This document shows, one piece after another, positions 55,617 to 64,000 of a stretch of DNA of 64,000 bases; position 1 is the first letter of the stretch; each line of letters begins with the position of its first letter. A program made the position numbers and the translations under genes. The notes below the pieces were generated by a model that saw nothing but the letters and a program-made list of their open reading frames with translations, was not told the DNA's origin and did no database searches. The DNA is from Fonsecaea monophora (Eukaryota > Ascomycota > Eurotiomycetes > Chaetothyriales > Herpotrichiellaceae): positions 248,001-312,000 of the forward strand of contig NW_019173959.1 of the NCBI RefSeq assembly GCF_001642475.1, given 5' to 3'.

Positions 55617-56510
55617 TGTGAGGGTGTGGTGGATGGTTTTCCGGGGTAAGGTAAGAAGATGTTTGGTCGCTGAGTCTGAGATCTGATCTTCGCGGGCGTC
55701 GTACTTGAAAGGAGTCTCAGTGCTTCAAGGAGAGCGAGGGCACCCAGCTGAAGTTTATATCAATGTCTCGCCATGTGCGGGGGATGTGCTAGCACGGACG
55801 AGGGGCTGGCTGAGACGCGACATCGACCAGTCGACTCGATCGTCCGAACGGACGACGCAATGCTCCGACACCGAGGTAAAATGTGATGCTCTGGCTCGCT
55901 TCGACGAAGCAGAATCACCAGAAACCCAAACAGTTGCCCCTCTCGGGTTGTTGTCTGGGCATCTCCTCAACTGTGGGCCAGCAGAACGCAGTCTTTTCTG
56001 CGCTAGCCCATGCCGAACCAACAGCTCTGGACAAGCTGCTCATGTAAAGGCGCCAAGATGCCCCGAATGAAGGATGAATTTGTGCATAAGAAGAACTTCC
56101 GTGCTTCATTGTCGTCGGCAAACTCTTTCCATCTTGGGTGTTTTGTGCTCAATTCAGCAAGCGTTTCGACCTCGCCATCCCTCAGCTGAAAACCAAAGGA
56201 GTGCGCGTGAGGCGCCAATTCTAGCAGTTCATGTGACGAAGAAATTGCTATGCATTGGTTGTCGGAGTTAAGTCAGGGCAAAAGAGAAGCACAAGAGAGT
56301 CGAGAGGGAGGAATCAAGTCCGACGCAGCCAGCCAGCAGAGGATGCACATTTGAGGAGATAGTGGATGCTGTATTACTCGGTAGCCCTTATCGATAAGCC
56401 TTTCTCCACCCAAGATTTTCTTCTCACGTTGCGCTTCTGTGGCGTCCTCGTCTGGTCAGTGTGATTGCAACGCCAAATCTACTAAAGACTCTGATTATTT
56501 TTCATATGCA
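55617..56510. other. Intergenic spacer with an unassigned open frame
   Basis: A minus-strand frame between 56003 and 56218 reads somewhat like protein (HPRWKEFADDNEARKFF) but has no ATG; it follows an AG that could be an acceptor, so it may be an exon relic. The right end is the promoter of SLX9. Confidence 0.4.
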
Positions 56511-57175
56511 ATGGTAGGGCGATAAATGTTCTCCTGGAAATCCAAAGCTAACTGGATTGACCTCAGGCTCCTGTTCGTCAACCTGTATCCGGGAGCGTGC
56601 GACCTCTGAAGTCCATCTTGAAAAAGACGTCAAAGGCTAGTGAAGCAAGTGCCACGCCAAAGTCTGAACTGCTCTTCACGTCCTCGAAGAAAGACAAGCG
56701 TCGAATTAAACATGCCGAGCTCATGAACAAAGTTGCGAAATCCTCTGCCAAAACTCCCAAACGAAGGCGGCCAAACAAGAAACTTGTCGCAACCCTTGAT
56801 TCCTTAGCAGCTGCTCTTCCGGATGACGATATACGGGACAATAGTGTTGCACATGGGACAGGTGCATCTGCAGGCGACAGGCCTCAAGACCAGGTCAATA
56901 TCATCAGGCGAAAGAGTATGAAGTCTCGGCCGGGCGCACTGAAAAGGAGGGAGAAACTCGATAAAGGTGAACGAGATCGATTTGCGAAGAACATGGCGCA
57001 ACTTGCGGCACCTAGGCCAGCAACTGGAGGCGCAGCCAATCCATCTGGTAACGCTGCTGGTGGTGTTGGAGGTACCACTGCTTCCATTCCGTCGACAAGT
57101 GAGAGGTGGGCTGCTCTGAGAGGGTTCATCTCCCAGACGTTGGAGACGAAGCCTGAGTTAAAGAGCGCGACTTGA
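56511..57175 (+). CDS. slx9: Ribosome biogenesis protein SLX9-like
   Basis: Two exons, 56511..56513 and 56567..57175, give 203 aa. The first exon is only the ATG: a GTAGGG donor follows at once, the intron has a GCTAAC branch, and after CTCAG the frame continues APVRQPVSGSVRPLKS. Without this intron the frame has no ATG. Slx9 binds 20S pre-rRNA and helps export the pre-40S subunit from the nucleus. The protein is basic, with ILKKTSKAS near residue 17, a KRRRPNKK nuclear signal near 68, the family core ALKRREKLDKGERDRFAKNM near residue 130 and RWAALRGFISQTLE at the C-terminus. The Gly/Ala-rich stretch between the last two is a linker. Slx9 family assignment is by these motifs. Confidence 0.88.
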
Positions 57176-58012
57176 GAGATGCAACCATTTCACCGCCAGG
57201 ATCTCAAGGCTTCGAGGCAAACAGCCCCATATCCACTTCGGCCGCATCATTGAAGAGATCAGCAGTCCAGCGGCCACAATATCTTGGCCACAAAGAGCAC
57301 TTGCCTGAAGGAGTGTGAAAAGCTTCGATGACACACTTGTGGCAAGAAGTACCGGCCATGAGCAGCGAGAATTATTGACGAGGGATGGCTCTGAAGCCGT
57401 CTGTTAGCTCTGTCTACATTGCCACGCTCTCCAACCTTCCCACCTGAATCTTCAAGGATAATCAGGGAGCATCATGTGGGCTTCAGGCTTCACTCTTGAC
57501 CATATGCAACCCTTTTCCCAACATCCTCACCGCCGAAAGAGTCAAATATAACAGCGAAATGATCAATTATCATTATTATACGCGTTCACTCCGACGCGAT
57601 CGCTTAGAACCTTGCGACACACGGTAATATGAAGCATGGAGTCCAGATCAAGAAAGGCTGACACCTGTCGCGGTGGAGAAGCCGATATCAAGTCCTTATG
57701 TCGACACTGCGGCGCTCGGTAAAACTAGGTACCAGACGATGAAGGCGTCAACTGCTATCTTTGCGGTTGCGACCGTGGGCTTCCCTTTTCAACTCTAAGC
57801 TCCATGAGAGTGAACAAGACGTGGTGGTTTTGGAAAAGCCAGGGGCTGCCTGGCGGCAAAATCGCTATGATTCGTGAGAGCTCTTTCCGGGGGCAGGAAA
57901 ATTCACCCGAAAGCTCTTTATAGTATTGCCAAATGGCAAACACTAACGGTCAGTGAATAGAGATGCGCATCTTGAAGCTTCAATTCTAGAGCTTCGATTA
58001 CATGCCTGACCC
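57176..58012. other. Spacer between convergent genes
   Basis: No gene is supported. A minus-strand frame near 57755-57943 is short and unlike known proteins. Confidence 0.5.
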
Positions 58013-59036
58013 TTAGCTCCGATCGTCAGCAGCAAATTTATCATTCCAACGTCCCCTGAAATGTTTCTTTGAACCTACTCGACTGATCAATTCCACGTCC
58101 TGCTCTGGCAACAATTTATTCAAAGCCACCAGGTGGTCCTGCATCCGAGCCTTGTCCGTCGAAGTTGTCACCACCACAATCTCTTGCTGTAACGCCCATC
58201 GTATCAAAGCAACAGCTGTACTTATTCCCTGTTTGTCTGCTATGGACTCCAACTCACTGTCCAGAGGACCTGGAGTCGCTCTGACTATTGGTGACAAGGG
58301 TGAGAAGGCAAACGTCTGTATATCGTGCTTCTTGTGGTACTCTCGCAGCTCAGTACGCTGAAGGTACGGGTTCAATTCGATCTGGTTGCACGCTGGCCTT
58401 ATCCGAGCAGTCTCCAATATTGTCTCGATGTGGGCTTCTGTGAAGTTAGAGACACCGATGGCGCCGACTTTCCCGGAGTCGTATATGGCCTCGAGCTCGA
58501 CCCAAGCCGCTTGGAGATCTGCGTTGGTATTGCCAAAGTAAGGGTGGTGAAGCAAATACAGGTCGATATACCCAACACCTAGTCGATGCAAGGTGCGGTC
58601 AAACGCTCCTTTGATGTCCGACATTGTGAACACTTCATGCTGTTGTCAACTTCTCCACGTGTTGCAGATGGCTGCGAAAACACTCACCTTTCCCGGTAAT
58701 GTAAATCTCGGAGACTGGAACGCCGGATTGCTTTATCGCCTCACCGACTTCCCTCTCCGTGTTATATACTGATTCAGGTAAGCAGTTAAGCATGACTGTG
58801 GTTTTGAACGCTCACGCTCAGCTGTGTCCAGGTGACGATAGCCGGCCAGGAGAGCCTCTTTCACAATGTCGACAAGGCCGGTGTTGAGAGTCTCTGGGTC
58901 TTCCTTTCGCCATGTTGAGCCGGTGCCGAACGCCAACTGGAAGCTGTTGTCAATTTGCGATCAGGTTTTGCTGGCCTCATCTTGTTGGACCTACCATGAA
59001 AGGTCCAGCCAGAGGCTTCGGTCTGTGACCAGACAT
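58013..59036 (-). CDS. Aldo-keto reductase
   Basis: Four exons, complement of 58995..59036, 58816..58936, 58688..58768 and 58013..58632, give 287 aa with phases agreeing throughout. It is an NADPH-dependent aldo-keto reductase (TIM barrel). The catalytic tetrad reads in order: Asp and Tyr in HLDTAELYNTEREVG (Asp near residue 51, Tyr near 56), Lys in YITGKV (near 81), and His in YLLHHPYFG (near 112). GAIGVSNFTE and NQIELNPYLQ give the cofactor and barrel strands. The cofactor-binding Ser/Arg loop is VVVTTSTDKARMQDHL. The unusual acceptor ATGAAG joins exons 3 and 4. The C-terminal third ends after a short basic tail. Substrate is unknown. Confidence 0.9.
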
Positions 59037-60049
59037 CTCTGTTGGAACGTCCGCGAATACTCTGGTCAACGAGCGGTTCCGCTGTTAATGATGAGGGTCA
59101 ATTAGAAAGACTACACTTACTGCTCCTAGCACGGCCGAAATATCTGCTCACGGCGAGTCTTTGCTGGTTCATAAGCCGTTCGCATTTTCCATTTCTGATT
59201 ACTCTTCATGAATCTTTGATCCTTGATCCTACACCCCTGATTGGATATCTGGGGGAGACTGATCTTTGTCGACTGATCTTTGTCATGCCAGTCGAGTTAG
59301 CGACCAGTGAATCAGGGAATACACAGATCTACCACCTTATACCAGGCAGGAGATGGTGTGCAACATGCATCGACAATAGCACCTGCGAATTTCGTCGGAC
59401 AAAACTCGGCTCTCCCTAGCCTACTCATATGCGTATATTACTATTCAACCCGAGACTACTTAGTCACCCCCATTCTATTCGCATCAAAGGTTCGATTACT
59501 TTGAGCAGGTCCTGGAGAACGCCACTACTAGCAAAAGAATATGCCCTTTGAGTTCCCCCTCTTCTGCGCCCGGCCAAAGTATCTCAACCACTGATCAGAC
59601 CAGTTAGCTGCAACAAGGTTGCTAAAATTCTATCTAGCATGGATCTACAAAACTTAATCTAGTCCGATGTCCTCATGCTGGCACAATCGGAACCGCTTCA
59701 ATACTCATGGCGAGTCTCGTACGCAAGGATTATGGGGCACCACCCACAACATCAGCTCTAGGACTTCCTACCAGCGTCTTCACCTAGGAGGTATATGCAG
59801 GTGTGATGAGGCACAGGTCAAAAATGACAACACCTGCTTGGTCATCTCCAGGGTGTAAGGATTCGCTATTGTCAGAGCACAAGCCACTATCAGGTGTCAA
59901 TGGACGGTAGAGGGCGTGAAAAATGGATATATATATACATCTGTCAATTGCCAGCAAGCGTTGTACCGGGTCTCTCTCCACCGCAACAGACACCTCTATA
60001 ACTTACCAAGCTTTGATACAACTTTTTCTTCCTCTGAGAACGCTGCATC
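59037..60049. other. Intergenic spacer between divergent genes
   Basis: Promoters of the aldo-keto reductase (left) and the NmrA-like gene (right). A TATATATATA run at about 59928-59937 lies near 115 bases upstream of the NmrA-like start and may serve as a TATA element. Nothing else seen. Confidence 0.5.
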
Positions 60050-61006
60050 ATGTTCAAATCAATCCTCCTAATCGGCGCCACGGGTGTGGGCAGCTTCGGT
60101 GACTACGTGGCCCACGAGCTCATCAAAGACCCAACCCATTTCACCCGCATCGCCTTCTTCAACAACACCTCCAGGCCCGCCGACGAAGCCAAGAAGGCCC
60201 AGATTCAAAACCTCAAGGCACAAGGCTTTGAAATCGTCGAGGCGGCTGATTATACTTCTTCCAAATCCTACGAGGGCTTCGACTGCGTGCTGATCTTTCT
60301 CGGAAACCATGGACTACATCTCCAGCCCACCATCATCGACGCGGCCATTGCTGCTGGCGTCCGCCACTTCTATCCGAGCGAGTACGGCGCCGATATCACC
60401 GAGGGCCAGAATTGGACGCAGCGCTACTACAAGCACAAGGTGCAGACGCGCGAGCACCTTGACGCCAGGGCCCAGGACACCCCAGATCTAGGATGGACAT
60501 ACTACGTACTTGGCCGATTGACGGAATGGGCCGTGATCTCCCACTTTGGCTTCGACAACAAGAACGCGACGGGGAAGATATACGGTACGGCGGAGGGGAG
60601 ACAGAGCTTGATCAGCGCCGAGGACAGCGCGCGATACCTCGTCGAGACACTAAAAGAGCCGCTGTCTCCCGATGCCAAGGGGAATCGAAGAACATATCGC
60701 ATCTCGGGCAGCAACCCGACATATGCGGAGATCTTTGAGGTGCTCGAACGGGTCACAGGCAGAAAGTACAACGTCGCATACTTGGACATCGAGAGCGCAC
60801 GGCGCGAGGAGGCACAGGCCAGGGATGCGGGTGACGTCGATGCGGAGCTGGCCGCGAGCCATAAATTGATTCAAGGAAGGGAGGGGACACTACTCGCGCA
60901 GCCCTGGGACAATGCTCGCTTCCCCTGGATCCATCCCAAGGGTGTGGAGGAGACGCTTCGCGAGGCATTTGCCTCTGAGCGAGCAAAGGAAGTGTATGGT
61001 CTGTAG
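60050..61006 (+). CDS. NmrA-like / isoflavone-reductase-type NAD(P)-binding protein
   Basis: One exon, 318 aa. The Rossmann motif ILLIGATGVGSFG is at the N-terminus (residues 5-17), followed by a second strand that ends with a short RPADEAKK. Conserved segments are ADYTSSKSYEGFDCVLIFLG, AAGVRHFYPSEYGAD (near residue 108) and TYYVLGRLTEWA. Members of this group either reduce small molecules or sense the NADP/NADPH ratio, as NmrA does for AreA. The Lys of the isoflavone-reductase active site may be the one in YYKHKVQTREHL (near residue 129-133). It converges with a short-chain dehydrogenase gene, so the two may act together in one pathway. Confidence 0.92.
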   Translation: MFKSILLIGATGVGSFGDYVAHELIKDPTHFTRIAFFNNTSRPADEAKKAQIQNLKAQGFEIVEAADYTSSKSYEGFDCVLIFLGNHGLHLQPTIIDAAIAAGVRHFYPSEYGADITEGQNWTQRYYKHKVQTREHLDARAQDTPDLGWTYYVLGRLTEWAVISHFGFDNKNATGKIYGTAEGRQSLISAEDSARYLVETLKEPLSPDAKGNRRTYRISGSNPTYAEIFEVLERVTGRKYNVAYLDIESARREEAQARDAGDVDAELAASHKLIQGREGTLLAQPWDNARFPWIHPKGVEETLREAFASERAKEVYGL

Positions 61007-61162
61007 GGGTAGATGGGCCATCATGACTTTAGGATTGAAAGGGGGAGGCTTTTGTGCACGCCAGCGACTGACATAGCAAACATCCACGGCACGGACTAGT
61101 GTATCCTTTTTAGTTTGTACACAGTTTACCCATCTGATACTACCATCTGTCGGCCGGTCATT

Positions 61163-62276
61163 TCACTCCCGCAGCTTGAGCTTCAGCAGATCCTTCTCGA
61201 CAATCTCATCCTTCTTGGCCAACAACCCTTCCATGTCCCACGGGACACTGACATATCGCCCGGCCAGCCTGTGAGAGACGGGTCAGCTTCGAAGCTCTCT
61301 TTTCGCTAGCCTAGTGCAGATATAGGTACGGGCGTTCAGGGAAGTACATACCACTCTCTTCGTTCTCTCGTGAGCCAAACAAGCGTGTTGGCAGGAAGTT
61401 CCGGCTCGGTGACCAAAAGGTGGTGCATGTAGTCTGGCATTGTGGTTCCCACCTCGGTCTTGACCCCGCCGGGGTGGATGGCATATGCCAGCAAGCCCTG
61501 AGAAGTAGTTTTGCGTCAGCGTGTTGACCGGTTCCAGAAGCCGGACTGTATAGTGTCAAACAAGACAAGAAAGCGTACTTGGTCTCCATACTCCTTCATC
61601 AGGAAATCATTCAGCCGGATCTGCGCCGTCTTGGTGCCTTGGTATGCACTCCCGCCGGACCTGAGGATCGTTATCAGCCTTTCCCCCACATGCTCGACGA
61701 ATAGCTTGGTTGGGAAACGTACGAGGTCGTCAATGCTCCGGCACTGGAAATGGCGATGATGGTCTTCCCGTTCCCCTTGAGGAGCAAAGGCAATGTCGCC
61801 CGAGTGACGAGGTATGTTCCCTTGAGGTTGACCTCCCACGTGGACCACCAGTCCTCCACGTCGGTCTCGTGGATGGGCTTCCACACCTCCATCCTCGAGG
61901 CGTTGTTGATGACCACGTCTAGCGTGCCGAACTCCTGTTCCACGGTCTTGATGGCCTTATCTACGGCGGCGACATCGCTCGTGTCGACGCGTAATTTGAG
62001 CACCTTGGGCGTGTCTTTGCGCCCGGCTTGTTTCGCTGCCTCGACAACTTCCTTCGCCACTGCATCGAGGTCCGAACGAGCCAGCAGCGCGATCGCCGCG
62101 GCGCCGGACTTTGCGAATGCGACGACCGTGGCGCGACCGATACCTTTGCTGGCGCCGGTGACTAGGACCTTGAGGTTCGTAGGGTCCCCCTTGAGAGGGT
62201 TGATGAACTCGTAGGTGTCGTCGTGTCGCGGGGTCACAAAGAAATGGCCTCTTGGGACATTTGAAGTGTCGGACAT
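61163..62276 (-). CDS. Short-chain dehydrogenase/reductase
   Basis: Four exons, complement of 61723..62276, 61579..61660, 61352..61497 and 61163..61268, give 295 aa, phases agreeing. It is a classical SDR: VTGASKGIGRA near residue 40 for NAD(P), VINNASRME near 122, catalytic Ser in AISSAG, YQGTK near 190 for Tyr and Lys, then IHPGGVKTEVG. The first intron falls between the Ser and Tyr of the active site. The last exon provides the substrate-side helix (WLAGRYVSVPWDMEG). It overlaps nothing and ends 157 bases from the NmrA-like gene. Substrate is unknown; the WLAGRYVSV tail is common in fungal SDRs of secondary metabolism. Confidence 0.93.
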
Positions 62277-63775
62277 GTTGCACAGCCCGAGTGTTATCAG
62301 GGAGATATATATGTATTATAGGTGTGTAAGAAGGTAGGAAGGTAAATGGCAAGAATATCAAGAGGAGAAGCAGGGCTTGCTTTTCTGTCTAGTGAACGAA
62401 TCCCCTGGTCGATACTCACATACTCACATATACTTATATTTATACTTACATTCATACATTGCATCGGTTTCCTCTCCACCGTCAGAAGTTCCTACCATGC
62501 GAGTAAACTTCTAAATCCTTTTCGGAACCGGGTTAATCCCTTGCCGACTGATCAGCCTCGCCCCCGCTTTTATTCTGGTGCAAGTGGTAGCGGAGATAAC
62601 AGCAACTGTCGTTAAATGCCTTAGCAGTGAAGAAACAAAGTCAAGAGATCTGAGCGAGCTTTGTTGTCGGTCTGTCGTTGTCTCGTTGGTGGTCCAGAGA
62701 TCTTGCTCCACACGGGTGATAGGAAGTAAATTCGAGTTGCATTCCATTTGATTGGGAAATGTGGTACAGGAAGGATTGCCCAGACGTGGGCATGGCTGGG
62801 CGCTTTAGTCATTCCAGCATTATCATCATCACGACCCGTCATCAAAGCTGCTGCTGATGCCAGTGACGGCGCCCACAGGTGTCGTTGGTAGGACGAGGAC
62901 AATACCCAGTCCAGTATGATGGACTGGTGTAATGAGGAAAGATCTACATGGTTACCACCACATGCACATGCTCGGATTCATCACCGCTGGTAGGTTGAGT
63001 ATCCGAGTTCGCTGCGGAAATATGCGGAGTCCTTCGGCCCTAACAACCCACCAGTGATAGACGTCTATATCCGAGCCCGGGTCAGCCACATGGCATGCCA
63101 TGCGTTGCCATGCCATGCAGACGCTTTAAAGCCGATTGGCGATGGGCATAGCGAGATCTACAGTATCGACTCTGGCAGATCCTTGCCGGTGGTCGTCGAC
63201 GGCCTTTTATCAAGTTTGCTTTCTCGTGTGCCTATCCTCTTCCAGTGTCCGTACAAAGCTGGGACAGGCTTTCTTACCTCTTTCTCTCCCCGCAGGCCAC
63301 CCGTCCTTGCTTACTGAGGAGGGGCACCTACTCGTCAGGCACCCAGGCACTCCAGGGTGGTCAGCATCGGCTTACTTGGGTTAGTGTAGGATCTCCCCCC
63401 TCCCTACACCCTAGTGTACGGTACGGATACCGAGTACCTACGATGTGATTAGTGCCTTTATAGCGAGAATGTCAAGTGTAATTCAGTATTATTATTAGGA
63501 TATTACAAAGTAGTTGGCCGCCTCGGCTTTACATAAGCTTGCACCTCCACCACGGCCCACGGCTCATGGCGGAACCTGATTCCTGCTTTGAAACCCCGGC
63601 AAAGCCATGCGGTAAGCGACCGCTGAAGAAGAGAGATGGTTTTGAATCTCAAAAGCTCATCTGATCGCGTAGAGAGAGTGATGGCCGGATCAGCGGCTAT
63701 ATAAAAATATGTACTGTTTCTTTTTCTTTTCCTATGTACACTCCGTCTCCTTACTCAACTTTGGCCAACCTCTTC
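62277..63775. other. Intergenic spacer
   Basis: No gene is supported. It contains a TATATA stretch close to the SDR start, repeated CTCACATA/ACTTATA words around 62418-62455, and a GCATGCC-rich palindromic block at about 63088-63118. Confidence 0.55.
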
Positions 63776-64000
63776 CTATTTCTTCACCGTCACCGCGTAG
63801 ACGGCCCCTCCAAGGGTTACGTTCTGCGCCAGCCACTGGTCGATGCCACCGGTCGTTCCCACATACAGAACTTTGCCGACTTGGTTCTTGCTGATCCACC
63901 TGGCCGTGGTCGGTCCTGGCAGGCCGGTTGCGAAAAGGGTGTGGACGCCGGTCCTCAAATCGATCTTGCGGAGCTGGTCAGGCGAGTTGGTGATGTAGGC
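63776..64000 (-). CDS. Beta-propeller protein, C-terminal end (SMP-30/gluconolactonase-like, partial)
   Basis: The last 74 codons of a minus-strand gene that begins beyond the window. The fragment begins AYITNSPDQLRKIDLRTG and ends LGGAVYAVTVKK. The pattern of a YITN strand, an RKIDL strand and a terminal GGAVYAV strand is that of a six-bladed propeller of the SMP-30/strictosidine-synthase type found in many secreted or cytosolic fungal proteins. The fragment is too short to name the function. Confidence 0.7.
   Translation of the reverse strand, partial: AYITNSPDQLRKIDLRTGVHTLFATGLPGPTTARWISKNQVGKVLYVGTTGGIDQWLAQNVTLGGAVYAVTVKK

Noticed and set aside
56003..56218. Minus-strand exon-like frame
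   Set aside because: No start codon and no partner exon found; might be a relic but cannot be supported.
1..64000. Transposons, CRISPR arrays, tRNA or rRNA genes
   Set aside because: No transposase or reverse-transcriptase motifs, long terminal repeats, regular spaced repeats or tRNA B-box with matching A-box were found on either strand.

Overview
The window looks like a chromosome segment of a filamentous ascomycete (Pezizomycotina). Genes are split by short introns of about 46-160 bases with GT donors, CTAAC-like branch sites and YAG acceptors. There are several Zn2Cys6 regulators, and orthologues of PNG1, UTP4 and SLX9 are present. The mix of catabolic enzymes and regulators would suit a Eurotiomycete such as a black yeast of the Chaetothyriales, but that placement is an inference. 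I modelled 24 protein-coding genes: 22 complete, one with an unresolved start, and two of the set cut by the window edges or similar limits as noted. I saw no tRNA, rRNA, CRISPR array or transposon.

Layout. 0-10 kb: the 3' end of an amino-acid permease, a PNG1-type protein that has lost its catalytic cysteine, a repeat-rich spacer, and UTP4. 10-16.5 kb: two fungal transcription factors and a PEBP-family protein. 16.5-20.5 kb: a gene-poor stretch with simple repeats, ahead of an SRPK-like kinase (20.6-22.4 kb). 24-31 kb: a short-chain dehydrogenase, a Zn2Cys6 factor, a GST-like protein and an XanA-type xanthine dioxygenase. 31.3-34.6 kb: a six-exon gene joining a DUF2235 alpha/beta-hydrolase domain, in which glycine stands in place of the nucleophile serine, to a P-loop GTPase and a membrane-prone tail. 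This is the least conventional gene here. 35-39 kb: an MFS sugar transporter beside a cytosolic GH5 glycosidase. 40-42 kb: a trypsin-fold protease-like protein without a signal peptide.

42-56 kb is a catabolic neighbourhood: a Zn2Cys6 regulator, a CYP504-type P450, a flavin-reductase-like protein, fumarylacetoacetase, homogentisate 1,2-dioxygenase, a D-glutamate-cyclase-like (DUF1445) protein and an EthD-domain protein. CYP504 enzymes hydroxylate phenylacetate or its 3-hydroxy derivative towards homogentisate. The dioxygenase opens that ring and fumarylacetoacetase splits the isomerised product into fumarate and acetoacetate. The isomerase between the last two steps (MaiA) is not beside them.

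56-64 kb: SLX9 with a first exon that is only the start codon, an aldo-keto reductase, an NmrA-like protein facing a short-chain dehydrogenase, and the C-terminus of a beta-propeller protein running off the right edge. Exon borders were set by hand from splice consensus, reading phase and family conservation. They agree in phase throughout, but a few (noted) use weak donors.
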